NCBI RefSeq assembly: GCF_003751445.1
Contig: NZ_RJUU01000002.1
Coordinates: 62,001 to 126,000 of the forward strand
Direction: 5' to 3'
Origin: Streptomyces sp. 840.1
Lineage (GTDB): Bacteria > Actinomycetota > Actinomycetes > Streptomycetales > Streptomycetaceae
DNA: 64,000 nt
Position numbers and translations under genes: made by a program. Positions 8,189 to 17,247 of this stretch are shown piece after piece. How positions within the stretch are numbered: the stretch's first letter is position 1; each line of letters opens with the position of its first letter. The notes beneath the pieces are model-generated. The model was not told where the DNA came from. It worked only from the letters and a program-made list of their open reading frames with translations, and searched no databases.

Positions 8189-10426
8189 ATGACAGGACCC
8201 CTGGTCCCTTTCCGTGAAGTAGTCCTCAAGGTTCACAGCAGGTGCGACCTCGCCTGTGACCATTGCTATGTCTACGAACATGCCGATCAGAGCTGGCGAA
8301 CCCGTCCGAAGACAATCTCTGATGAAGTCATTTTCCGGACTGCTCAGCGCCTGGCTGAGCATGCCAAGACACACGCACTGCCCTCCGTGTCAGTAATCCT
8401 GCACGGAGGGGAGCCTCTGCTCGCGGGCCCCGCACGCCTGCGGCGCATCTGCGAAGAGCTGACCTCCGCCTTCGACGGCATCGCCGCGCTCGATCTCCGG
8501 ATCCACACCAACGGCCTGCAGCTCAGCCCGCGCTACCTGGACCTCTTCAGCGAGTACGGCGTCAAGGTCGGTATCTCCCTCGACGGCGACCGCGCGGCCA
8601 ACGACCGGCACCGCCGTTTCGCCGACGGACGCAGCAGCCACCCCCTGGTGCTCAAGGCCGTCGAGCTGCTCCGGGAGGAGCGCTACCGCCATCTCAACCT
8701 CGGTCTCCTGTGCACCATCGACATCGAAAACGATCCGCGCGCGGTCCTCGACGCCCTCACCGAACTCGAACCGCCGCACATCGACTTCCTGCTTCCCCAC
8801 GCCACCTGGGACGACCCGCCGCCGCGTCCGGACGGCTCGCCCACCGCCTACGCCGAGTGGCTCCTCGCGGTCTTCGACCGCTGGCAGGAGCTGGGGCGGC
8901 CGGTGCCGGTGCGGATCTTCTCCTCCGTCCTGTCCACGCTGAACGGCGGACCCAGCCTCACCGAGTCCCTGGGCCTGGCCCCCACGGATCTCGTCGTCGT
9001 CGAGACCGACGGCAGCCTGGAACAGGTCGACTCGCTCAAGAGCGCCTACGAAGGTGCGGCGGCCACGGGGTTCGACGTCTTCACGCACGCCTTCGACGAG
9101 GTCGCGGCGCATCCCGGGGTGCGGGCCCGGCAGCTGGGCCTGGAGGGCGTCAGCGAGACGTGCCGCCGTTGCCCCGTCGTACGTTCGTGCGGTGGAGGTC
9201 TGTACACCCACCGCTACAGCTCCGCCGGGCCGGACGAGGGCTTCGACAACCCGTCCGTGTACTGCCAGGATCTCGCCGCCCTGGTGCGCGGCATCGAGGC
9301 CCGTACACCGGCAGACTCGACGGCGCCCGCGGTGGCCGACCGGGGCGAACTGCTCGCGGCCCAGGAGGATCTGACCCGCACGCTGCTGGCCCGGCTCAAC
9401 GGGGACCTGGACGGCCGGGGCGGCGAGGCATGGGACCGGGCGTGGGAGCTGGCGGCCGCTCTGGACGGCTCGGAGCAGGGCGCGGTCGGCCTGGACCACG
9501 TGCTCGCCCACCCCTACACCCGCACCTGGCTGCTCGACGCGCTGGACGCCCTGCACGAGGAACGGCCGGGAGCGGCCCGGGACGCGGCGGACGCCCTGCC
9601 GGCCCGCCTCGCGGCCGCCGTCGTGCGCGCGGGGTTCGACGGCTGGGTGCCGGTGCCCTACCGGGGCGGCGAGCTGGTCCTGCCCACCCTCGGCCGGCTC
9701 GCGCTCGGCGGCCCGGGGGAGCACGGCACGGTCCGGGTGCGCGCCACCGGGGACGGCTTCCTGGTCGGCAGGGACGACGGATCCGGTGAGCTGCGGATCG
9801 AGTGGCCCGCGCCGGCGGCCCCCGGCTGGCTTCCGGCGCGCGGGTACGCCCTGCCCGGGGGCGGGCCCGGTTTCGTGATCGACGACCTGGACCCGTACCG
9901 CGACTGCTTCGCCGTGCCCGCCTCGGCCACGCTCGACGGGCCCGCCGCCGACCGGCTGGCCGCCGCGCTCACCGAGGCCTGGGCGCTCATCGAGGAGCGG
10001 GCCCCCGCGTACGGGGCGCGGTCCGTCTCCGTGCCGCTGACGCTCACTCCGCTGACCGGCACGGAACCGGGCGGCCCCCATGTCGGGCGGCACGGGTACG
10101 GCGCGCTGGGCATCGCGGTGGACGAAGGGGTGGGGGCGCTCGCGCTCGCCCTGGTGCGCGGAGTGCGGCGGGCCGGGTTGCGCGCACTTGTGGACGTCAC
10201 GGATCTTTACGCGGCGGACGGCTCCTGGGAACATCGAATGCCCTGGCGGGAAGAATCCGTTCCGTTTTCCCAACTGCTGGCCGGTACGTACGAACGGCTG
10301 GCGCTCGCGGCATTCGACCCCGGGTACCGGACCGGCGTAGCGCAGGCACTCGACACGCTGGAGGGAGCGGCCGAACTCACCGTCGGCGGGAAACGGCTGC
10401 TCGCTCTGATGCGAAAAGAATTCTGA
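8189..10426 (+). CDS. fxsB: Cyclophane-forming radical SAM/SPASM maturase FxsB with fused C-terminal domain
   Basis: This 745-residue enzyme binds the SAM cluster through C19-x3-C23-x2-C26 (CDLACDHC). Its barrel includes LHGGEPLLAG and KVGISLDGDRAAND, and a SPASM domain binds auxiliary iron-sulfur through C325, C328, C334 and C359 (CRRCPVVRSCGGG and YCQD). It should install the Phe-Ser cyclophane on FxsA. Residues from about 380 to the end form a second domain resembling the HExxH-type peptide hydroxylase domains often fused to FxsB. At the expected place (LALALV-RGVRR-AGLRALVDVTDLY, residues 657-661) the HExxH metal motif is replaced by RGVRR, so this half is probably not a catalytic hydroxylase. 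Starts at ATG 8189. Confidence 0.93.
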   Translation: MTGPLVPFREVVLKVHSRCDLACDHCYVYEHADQSWRTRPKTISDEVIFRTAQRLAEHAKTHALPSVSVILHGGEPLLAGPARLRRICEELTSAFDGIAALDLRIHTNGLQLSPRYLDLFSEYGVKVGISLDGDRAANDRHRRFADGRSSHPLVLKAVELLREERYRHLNLGLLCTIDIENDPRAVLDALTELEPPHIDFLLPHATWDDPPPRPDGSPTAYAEWLLAVFDRWQELGRPVPVRIFSSVLSTLNGGPSLTESLGLAPTDLVVVETDGSLEQVDSLKSAYEGAAATGFDVFTHAFDEVAAHPGVRARQLGLEGVSETCRRCPVVRSCGGGLYTHRYSSAGPDEGFDNPSVYCQDLAALVRGIEARTPADSTAPAVADRGELLAAQEDLTRTLLARLNGDLDGRGGEAWDRAWELAAALDGSEQGAVGLDHVLAHPYTRTWLLDALDALHEERPGAARDAADALPARLAAAVVRAGFDGWVPVPYRGGELVLPTLGRLALGGPGEHGTVRVRATGDGFLVGRDDGSGELRIEWPAPAAPGWLPARGYALPGGGPGFVIDDLDPYRDCFAVPASATLDGPAADRLAAALTEAWALIEERAPAYGARSVSVPLTLTPLTGTEPGGPHVGRHGYGALGIAVDEGVGALALALVRGVRRAGLRALVDVTDLYAADGSWEHRMPWREESVPFSQLLAGTYERLALAAFDPGYRTGVAQALDTLEGAAELTVGGKRLLALMRKEF

Positions 10427-10671
10427 ATCCCGGATTCCGGTTCGGGGAGGTTCGGGGGAGATCATCCGTGGAGTCGGGACAACTGGGAGGAACGGGCGCA
10501 GACCGAATTCGAGCAAGAGTGTGATCGATAGTCCCTGGGCATAGATGACTGAAAAGTGGCGTTGAATGACCGAACGTCATGGGGGTGGAGCAAGGTCAGC
10601 TCCGGAATGATGAATTCGCTCGCATTCTTTTCACTCCTCGGGTGCGGGTGCTCACACAGGACGGGGGTCGT

Positions 10672-12006
10672 GTGCACGCGACTACGCAGCAGCGATCGGC
10701 GGACCATCGGCCGTACTTCTTCTTGAGCTACGCCCACACACCGGGGTACGGCGGTGGAACGGACCCCGATATGTGGGTCGAACGGCTTTTCCAGGATCTC
10801 TGCGGCCATGTGATGGCCATGACCGATCTGCCCGCCGGCGCGCCGGCCGGGTTCATCGACCGTGAGATACGTTCCGGCGAGGGCTGGTCCGAACGGCTCG
10901 GCGAGGTGCTCGCCACCTGCCGGGTCTTCGTCCCGCTGTTCTCGCCGCGCTACTTCGCCAGCGAGATGTGCGGCAAGGAGTGGTACGCCTTCGCCCAGCG
11001 AGCCATCCACTACCGGGCCCGCTCCAATCAGTCGGCCGAGGCGATCGTTCCGGCGCTCTGGGTGCCGGTACCGCCCAGCCAGCTTCCCGGGCCGGCCGAA
11101 CGATTACAGTTCAACCACCGTGATTTCGGAGACCGTTACGTCAGCGACGGTCTGTACGGGCTGATCAAGCTCAGGCTGTTCGCCGAGGACTACGAGCGCG
11201 CCGTGTACGAGCTCGCCAAGCGCATCGTCAGCGTCGCCGACACGGTACGGATCGGCACCGGCCGGCCCGTCGACTACCGGCTCGCCCCCAGCGCCTTCGG
11301 CTCGACGGGCGGCGGCGCCGGCGGCCCCCGCCCGATGCAGGTCACCATCGCCGCCGCCACCCGCCACGACCTGCCCGAGGGACGCGACGCCGACTACTAC
11401 GGCGACAACCCGCAGGACTGGAACCCCTACCACCCCGACGCCGCCCGCCCGCTGGCCTATGTGGCCGAGGACCTGGTGCGCTCCCTCAACTACCAGGCCA
11501 CCGTCGCCTCCTTCGACGAGGAACCCAGCCACCACGGCGGCAAGCAGCCCCCGACCACACCGGAGATCCTGCTCGTCGACCGCTGGGCGCTCCAGGACGA
11601 GGACCGGTGCCGCAGGCTCGCCGCCTTCGACGCGGAGAACCGCCCCTGGGTGACGATGGTCGTCCCGTGGAACCGCGACGACCACCAGAGCAGGGCCGCC
11701 GAGGCGGAGCTGACCGCGAAGCTGGAGCGGACCATGCCGACCAAGATGCGCCAGGGCCGGGCCTACTGCCGCGCCGCGGCCAAGGGCGTACCGAGCATGG
11801 AGGCCTTCGGCCAGATCCTGCCCCAGGTGGTCGAGGTGGCCGCCCAGCAGTACCTGAGACACGCGGCCGTCTATCTGCCCGCCACCGGCGGCGGAGGACA
11901 CAGCGAACGCACGCGGCTGATGGGACCCATGGCGCAGACCCAGTACATCCCCGAGACACATGACCCTGCGACGGACGCGGAGGACACGGATGACGGCCAG
12001 TCGTGA
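10672..12006 (+). CDS. fxsC: TIR-like protein FxsC
   Basis: This 444-residue protein starts with a TIR-like domain: PYFFLSYAHTPGYGGGTDPD (residues 14-33), then FIDREIRSGEGW and VFVPLFSPRYFASEMCGKEW. The last motif matches the TIR helix that carries the NADase glutamate; here E103 is in the right place. Residues 230-440 form the separate FxsC C-terminal domain (AAATRHDLPEGRDADYYG through PTTPEILLVDRW), whose function is unknown. I prefer GTG 10672, close to the domain, with AGGA 10 nt upstream; an ATG at 10579 would add 31 unlike residues. It overlaps the next gene by 17 nt. The role is likely signalling or effector function in the FxSxx system. Confidence 0.82.
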   Translation: MHATTQQRSADHRPYFFLSYAHTPGYGGGTDPDMWVERLFQDLCGHVMAMTDLPAGAPAGFIDREIRSGEGWSERLGEVLATCRVFVPLFSPRYFASEMCGKEWYAFAQRAIHYRARSNQSAEAIVPALWVPVPPSQLPGPAERLQFNHRDFGDRYVSDGLYGLIKLRLFAEDYERAVYELAKRIVSVADTVRIGTGRPVDYRLAPSAFGSTGGGAGGPRPMQVTIAAATRHDLPEGRDADYYGDNPQDWNPYHPDAARPLAYVAEDLVRSLNYQATVASFDEEPSHHGGKQPPTTPEILLVDRWALQDEDRCRRLAAFDAENRPWVTMVVPWNRDDHQSRAAEAELTAKLERTMPTKMRQGRAYCRAAAKGVPSMEAFGQILPQVVEVAAQQYLRHAAVYLPATGGGGHSERTRLMGPMAQTQYIPETHDPATDAEDTDDGQS

Positions 12007-15000
12007 CGGGCGCATCGTCACCTTCTACTCGTACAAGGGCGGCACCGGGCGCACCATGGCCCTGGCCAACACCGCCTGGATCCTCGCCGCCAACGGCAAG
12101 CGGGTACTGGCTGTCGACTGGGACCTGGAGGCACCTGGCCTCCACCGGTTCTTCCACCCGTTCCTCGACCCCTCGACCCTCGGCGCCACCACCGGTGTCA
12201 TCGACCTGATCACCGAGTACGCCTGGGCCGCGACCAGCCCGGTGCCGCGCGCCGACGACTGGCACCGGGACTACGCCCGGATCCAGCCGCACGCGGTCTC
12301 GCTCACTCCCGAAGCGCTCGGGTGGCAGTTCCCGCAGGGCGGAACGCTCGACTTCGTCTCCGCCGGACGGCAGAACCGCGAGTACTCCGCGACCGTCTCC
12401 ACCTTCGACTGGGACAACTTCTACGACCGCCTCGGCGGTGGGCACTTCTTCGACGCACTGCGCGACGACATGAAGGCCAACTACGACTACGTCCTCATCG
12501 ACAGCCGCACCGGCCTCAGCGACATCGCGGACATCTGCACCGTCCACCTGCCCGACGCGCTCGTCGACTGCTTCACCCTCAGCGACCAGTCCATCGACGG
12601 CGCGGCCTCCGTCGCCCGGCAGATCTCCGAGCGGTACACCGGCCGCCCCATCTCCATCTTCCCCGTCCCGATGCGCATCGACGAGGGCGAGAAGGAGAAG
12701 GCGGACGCCGGCCGGGCCCTGGCCCGGCTGAAGTTCGACCGGCTGCCGCGCGACCTGTCCGGCGACGAACTCACCGCCTACTGGGGCGCGGTGGAGATCC
12801 CGTACCGCCCCTACTACGCCTACGAGGAGACCCTCGCGACCTTCGGGGACGAGGCGGGGCTCAGCAACTCCCTGCTCTCCGCCTTCGAACGGCTCACCTC
12901 GGTCATCACCGACCGGCAGGTCACCTCGATGCCCCCGGTCGGCGAGGAGGTGAGGCTGCGCATCCGCGACGCGTTCACCCGGCGCAGGCCGGCCCTGCCC
13001 GCCGACCTCTTCCTCTGCTACGTGGCGGAGAACCGGATGTGGGCCGACTGGATCGAGTCCGCGCTCACCCGGGCCGGCTTCCGGGTCGTGCCGCGCGACG
13101 TGTCCGCGGAGCGGGGCCCCCAGGAACCGTCGGCCGTCACCGCCGAGAACGCGGCCCGGACCGTGGTGCTGCTCTCCAGCGCCTATCTCAAGTCGAGCCG
13201 GGCGGTGGGGCTCTGGGACCGCGCCGTCGCCGAGGACCCGGGTGGCGGGCGCCGGCATCTGCTGCCCCTCAGGGTCGGTGACGTACGGCTGTCCGCGCCC
13301 TACATCGACCGCAACCCCGTCGACCTCTTCCGGCTCGACGAGGTGCACGCCACCGCGGCCCTCTTACGGGCTCTGGACCGGCCCGTGCAGATCACCGACG
13401 GGGTGTCGCCCGGACCGCGTTTCCCCGGCACGGTCCCCAGGATCTGGAACGCACCGCCGCGCAACCCCGGCTTCACCGGCCGCTCCATGGTCCTGGAGCG
13501 GATGCGCGACCAGCTCGGCGGCGGCATGGCCGTCGTGCTGCCGCAGCCGCAGACGCTGTACGGTCTCGGCGGTGTCGGCAAGACCCAGGTCGCCCTGGAG
13601 TACGTGCACCGGTTCATGGCCGACTATGACCTGGTCTGGTGGATATCGTCCGAGCAGACCGACGACGTGGTCGCCGGTCTGGCCGAACTAGCCGTCCGGC
13701 TCGGCGCCCAGGGCGGCGACGACATGGCGGCCGCCTCCCAGGAAGCGGTCGACCTGCTGCGGCGCGGGGTGCCCTCGGACCGCTGGCTGCTGGTGTTCGA
13801 CAACGCCGACGACCCGGAGCGGCTGCGGCGCTACTTCCCGCAGGGCGGCTCCGGGCACATCCTGGTCACCTCCCGCAACCAGGCCTGGTCCCAGCACGGC
13901 GACGCACTGCCCGTCGACGTCTTCCTGCGCGAGGAGTCCATCGAACACCTCCAGCGCCGGGCGCCGGGGCTGAGCGACGAGGACGCCGCCCAGGTGGCCA
14001 CCGCGGTGGGGGACCTGCCGCTGGCCGTCGAACAGGCCGCCGCCTGGATCGCGGAGACCGCCACCCCGATCGACACCTATCTGGAGCAGCTGGCCCAGCA
14101 GGCCCCGGAGGTCCTGGCGCTCAACCAGCCGGCCGGCTACCCCGAGCCGGTCGCCGCGACCTGGAACATCTCCATCCAGCGGCTCAAGGAGCGCTCGCCC
14201 GCCGCGGTGCGCCTCCTCCAGCTCTGCGCCTTCTTCGCCCCCGAGCCGATCTCGGGGAACCTGCTGTACAGCAAGGAGATGATCGAGGCGCTGAAGCCGT
14301 ACGACGCCTCCCTCCAGGAGAAGCTGGTGCTGGGCCGGGTCATCCGGGAGATCGGCCGGTTCGCCCTCGCCAAGGTCGACCAGGTCTCCAACTCCATCCA
14401 GGTGCACCGTCTCGTCCAGGCCGTCATCCGGGCCCAGCTCACCGAGGAGGAGCAGCGGGACGCCCGGCACGCCGTCCACCGCATCCTGGCGGGCGCCCGG
14501 CCCGATGACGACGAGCCGATCGACAACCCGGCCAACTGGCCCCAGTTCTCGACCATATGGCCTCACCTGGGCCCGTCCGACGCGCGTAACTGCCAGGAGC
14601 CCGAGGCGCGCAGGCTCATGATCGACCGGGTCCGCTACCTCTGGAAGCGCGGTGACTTCAGGACGGCGACCACGCTCTGCGAGGAGCTGCGCGACATCTG
14701 GCGCGAGACGCTGGGGGAGCGGGACATCCAGTACCTGTACCTCTGTTTCCACCTGTCCAACATCTACCGCTCGCGCGGCCGCTACGTCGAAGCGCGGGAG
14801 CTCGACGAGATCACCCTGGCGACCCAGCGCGAGGTGCTGGGCCCGGAGCACCCGCACACCTACATGAGCACCAGCAGTCTGGCGACGGACCTCGGGACAC
14901 TCGGGGAGTACACCCGGGCGATCGAGCTGGCCACCGAGGCGACCGACGGCTTCAACCAGATCTTCCACGACTCGCACCCCAGGGCCCTGGCCGCCGCCAA

Positions 15001-15925
15001 CAACCTGGCGTTCACCCTGCGGTCCATCGGCCAGTACGCCAAGGCCCGCGAGATCGACCAGGACGTCTTCGACCGGCGCCGCGAGGTGCTCGGCGAGGAG
15101 CACCCCTACAGTCTCTCCTCGGCCATGAGCCTGGCCCGCGATCTGCGTGACGTGGGCCGGTACGAGGACTCGGTGGGCCTGCTCAGCCGTACGTACGACA
15201 GCTACAAGGCCACACTCGGCCGGTCCTTCCCCGGCACCCTCAGTGCGGCGAAGGCGCTGGCCGTGTCGCTGCGGCGGGCGGGGCGGCTGGAGGACGCGCG
15301 CCGGCTCACGGTGGCGACCAGGGCCAGGTACCGGGCCAAGTACACCTCCGCCAACCCGGAGTGGCTGGCCTGCGACCTCAACCTGGCGGCCGACCTGTAC
15401 GCGGCGGGCGAGGCCATCGAGGCCAGGGACACCGCCCGGGACGTCGTCGACCAGTACATGAAGGTGCCGGGCGAGAAGCATCCGTACACCCTGGCCGCCC
15501 TGAACAACCTGGGCGTCTACCTGCTGGGGGCCGGTGCCGTCGAGGAGTCGGAGCAGGTGCTCACCCGGGTGGTCGCCTCGATGCGGGAGGTGTACGGGCG
15601 CGAGCACCCCAACACGCTGTTCAGCGTGATGAACCTGGCCAACACCACGGCGGACCGGGGCGATCTGGACCTCGTGCTGGAGACCGAGCGGCGGCTGGCC
15701 GGGCAGTTCCGGGTGGCTCTGGGGGCGCACCACCCGGAGACGCTGGCCATGCGGTCGAACATGGCGGTCACGCTCGACGCCATGGGACGCAAGGACGAAG
15801 CGCTGCAGGTCAGGGCCGAGACCGTGGAAGAGCTCTCCCTGCAGCTCGGGGACGAACACCCGCTCACCCGGATCGCCCGCGACGAGCGCCGGTTCCAGCG
15901 CGAACTGGAACCGCTCGCCGTGTGA
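11990..15925 (+). CDS. fxsT: FxSxx system multidomain ATPase/TIR-like/NB-ARC/TPR protein
   Basis: This 1311-residue protein has four parts. Residues 1-320 are a ParA/MinD-like ATPase with Walker A KGGTGRT (16-22), VDWDLEAPG and VLIDSRTGL. Residues about 335-455 are a TIR-like domain (LFLCYVAENRMWADWIE). Residues about 490-800 are an NB-ARC/STAND NTPase with P-loop GLGGVGKT near 524, WLLVFDNADDP and LPLAVEQAAAW. From about 880 to 1290 run TPR units with repeated EVLG-EHP-T patterns. This plan matches the tetratricopeptide partner of FxSxx loci and resembles NLR-type immune receptors, where repeats sense and the NTPase oligomerises. The TIR part lacks the expected catalytic Glu (LWDRAV instead of Cys-x-x-Glu). 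ATG 11990 has GGAGGA 5 nt upstream. Confidence 0.9.
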   Translation: MTASRDGRIVTFYSYKGGTGRTMALANTAWILAANGKRVLAVDWDLEAPGLHRFFHPFLDPSTLGATTGVIDLITEYAWAATSPVPRADDWHRDYARIQPHAVSLTPEALGWQFPQGGTLDFVSAGRQNREYSATVSTFDWDNFYDRLGGGHFFDALRDDMKANYDYVLIDSRTGLSDIADICTVHLPDALVDCFTLSDQSIDGAASVARQISERYTGRPISIFPVPMRIDEGEKEKADAGRALARLKFDRLPRDLSGDELTAYWGAVEIPYRPYYAYEETLATFGDEAGLSNSLLSAFERLTSVITDRQVTSMPPVGEEVRLRIRDAFTRRRPALPADLFLCYVAENRMWADWIESALTRAGFRVVPRDVSAERGPQEPSAVTAENAARTVVLLSSAYLKSSRAVGLWDRAVAEDPGGGRRHLLPLRVGDVRLSAPYIDRNPVDLFRLDEVHATAALLRALDRPVQITDGVSPGPRFPGTVPRIWNAPPRNPGFTGRSMVLERMRDQLGGGMAVVLPQPQTLYGLGGVGKTQVALEYVHRFMADYDLVWWISSEQTDDVVAGLAELAVRLGAQGGDDMAAASQEAVDLLRRGVPSDRWLLVFDNADDPERLRRYFPQGGSGHILVTSRNQAWSQHGDALPVDVFLREESIEHLQRRAPGLSDEDAAQVATAVGDLPLAVEQAAAWIAETATPIDTYLEQLAQQAPEVLALNQPAGYPEPVAATWNISIQRLKERSPAAVRLLQLCAFFAPEPISGNLLYSKEMIEALKPYDASLQEKLVLGRVIREIGRFALAKVDQVSNSIQVHRLVQAVIRAQLTEEEQRDARHAVHRILAGARPDDDEPIDNPANWPQFSTIWPHLGPSDARNCQEPEARRLMIDRVRYLWKRGDFRTATTLCEELRDIWRETLGERDIQYLYLCFHLSNIYRSRGRYVEARELDEITLATQREVLGPEHPHTYMSTSSLATDLGTLGEYTRAIELATEATDGFNQIFHDSHPRALAAANNLAFTLRSIGQYAKAREIDQDVFDRRREVLGEEHPYSLSSAMSLARDLRDVGRYEDSVGLLSRTYDSYKATLGRSFPGTLSAAKALAVSLRRAGRLEDARRLTVATRARYRAKYTSANPEWLACDLNLAADLYAAGEAIEARDTARDVVDQYMKVPGEKHPYTLAALNNLGVYLLGAGAVEESEQVLTRVVASMREVYGREHPNTLFSVMNLANTTADRGDLDLVLETERRLAGQFRVALGAHHPETLAMRSNMAVTLDAMGRKDEALQVRAETVEELSLQLGDEHPLTRIARDERRFQRELEPLAV

Positions 15926-15971
15926 CGGAGCCCGCCGCACGAGGGTGCGTGCGGCATGAGGAAACGGAAAC

Positions 15972-16001
15972 GGGGGCGTCCGGCCGTCGCCGGACGCCCC
16001 C
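15972..16001. terminator. Bidirectional hairpin between fxsT and a hydrolase
   Basis: A perfect 12-bp stem GGGGGCGTCCGG/CCGGACGCCCCC with a 6-nt loop lies between the convergent fxsT and alpha/beta hydrolase genes and can serve both. Confidence 0.88.
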
Positions 16002-16014
16002 GCCCCCGTTCACC

Positions 16015-16890
16015 TCACCGCTCGGCCGTGTCCAGCAGCCAGGTGAGGATCCGGGGGAGCGCGTGCAGCGCGTCGAAATGCGCTGCCGCCGGTTCCACCA
16101 CGACGGTGGCGCCCGGGATGCGGCTCGCCAGCCAGCGGGTGTGCCCGACCGGTGAGAAGACGTCCTTCTCGCCGTGCCACAGCAGCACCGGTCCGGTGAT
16201 GTCGGCCGGGTCGAACCCCCAGGGACGGCTGAACGCCAGCGCGTCGTCGATCCATCCGTACGCCGAAGTGCGCAGCCCCTCGCGGTAGTTGCGCAACAGC
16301 ATGGTGCGTACGCCGACGTCGTTGACCACCATCCGGTCGGAGTCGGTCAGCTCCCGGCGCAGATCGTCGATGAGCCTGACCGGATCCCGTCTGATCACCG
16401 CGGACCGCGAGATGAACGACTCCGCGAGCCCGTCCGGATCGTCGGCCGCCGTGGTGTACGCCGCCACGTTGGAGGCGGCCATCCCGTCGAACCAGTCGAG
16501 TCCGGCGGCGTCCCAGGGAGCCAGCCCCACCAGGGCCGCGGTACGCGTGACCCGCTCGGGCATGAGCGCGGCGCAGGCCAGGGCGTGCGATGCCCCGCCG
16601 GACCGGCCCACGACCGCGAACCGTTCGAGTCCGATGTGGTCCGCGATGGCCCGGACGTCCTCCACCGCGTCGGCGACGCAGCGGCCCGGCTGCCGGTCGG
16701 AGTCGCCGTATCCCGGCCGGTCGTAGGTGATCAGCTGTGTCTTGCGCTGGTACAGCACCATGCCGCGCGGAGCCGGACCGAGCCTGCTGCCGGGCATCCC
16801 GTGCAGCAGAAAGACCGGTCTGCCGCGAGGATCCCCCAGACGCTCCACCACCAGTTGCCGTCCGTCGGTTGCGCGCACGCGACTGCGCAC
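16015..16890 (-). CDS. Alpha/beta hydrolase
   Basis: This 291-residue cytoplasmic protein has a complete alpha/beta hydrolase set: oxyanion loop LLHGMPGSR, YDRPGYGDSDR, nucleophile elbow GRSGG (Ser near residue 95), acid in LLWHGEKDVFSP and base His in EPAAAHFDALH. The substrate is unknown; similar proteins include haloperoxidase-like and proline iminopeptidase-like enzymes. It starts at GTG 16890 with a perfect AAGGAGG 6 nt upstream. A 17-bp perfect palindrome sits 23 bp upstream of the start and may be an operator. There is no adjacent partner gene on this strand. Confidence 0.88.
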   Translation of the reverse strand: MRSRVRATDGRQLVVERLGDPRGRPVFLLHGMPGSRLGPAPRGMVLYQRKTQLITYDRPGYGDSDRQPGRCVADAVEDVRAIADHIGLERFAVVGRSGGASHALACAALMPERVTRTAALVGLAPWDAAGLDWFDGMAASNVAAYTTAADDPDGLAESFISRSAVIRRDPVRLIDDLRRELTDSDRMVVNDVGVRTMLLRNYREGLRTSAYGWIDDALAFSRPWGFDPADITGPVLLWHGEKDVFSPVGHTRWLASRIPGATVVVEPAAAHFDALHALPRILTWLLDTAER

Positions 16891-17247
16891 TCCGCGCCTC
16901 CTTGTGTCCGTGCGGGCACGACGTGCCCGACTTCCCCGTATTGATTCGATGATGGACCATCAAAGCGCTTATGGGGACTGCGCGTTGATTGAATACGGGG
17001 CGCTTCGAGGGGGCGCGCGGCCGAGAACCGGCCGGATGCGTCGAGAACCGGACGCGCGGAGGTGGATACCGGACAGTAGAGGGGTGACCGCCGGTAAGTG
17101 AACACGGTGAGACCGAAGGGGTGTTGTCGTGTGTGCGTCCTGAGGTCGGCCTTGTGTGCTATCTGCTCCGTCGGAATAGTGGGCGCCCCATCCTCCGTGT
17201 ACGGGCGACCCCACATCACCCGTGCGCGGCCCCACAGGAGGTCGAAG
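16891..17247. other. Intergenic region between divergent hydrolase and protease genes
   Basis: This 357-bp stretch has no convincing gene. It holds the palindrome CGGGCACG-A-CGTGCCCG (16913-16929), a spaced inverted repeat CCCCGTATT (16934-16942) with AATACGGGG (16992-17000), and the small palindrome GATGG-A-CCATC inside it. Divergent promoters for both neighbours probably lie here. Confidence 0.6.
16913..16929. promoter_or_regulatory. 17-bp perfect palindrome, candidate operator
   Basis: CGGGCACG and CGTGCCCG flank a single A. It lies 23 bp before the hydrolase start, overlapping where its promoter should be. No regulator gene is adjacent. Confidence 0.45.

Noticed and set aside
11486..13348. 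620-residue minus-strand ORF opposite fxsC/fxsT
   Set aside because: Typical high-GC shadow ORF; composition and lack of motifs argue against a gene.
13688..15940. 750-residue minus-strand ORF opposite the TPR region
   Set aside because: It is the complement of the TPR-coding repeat and shows no independent domain.
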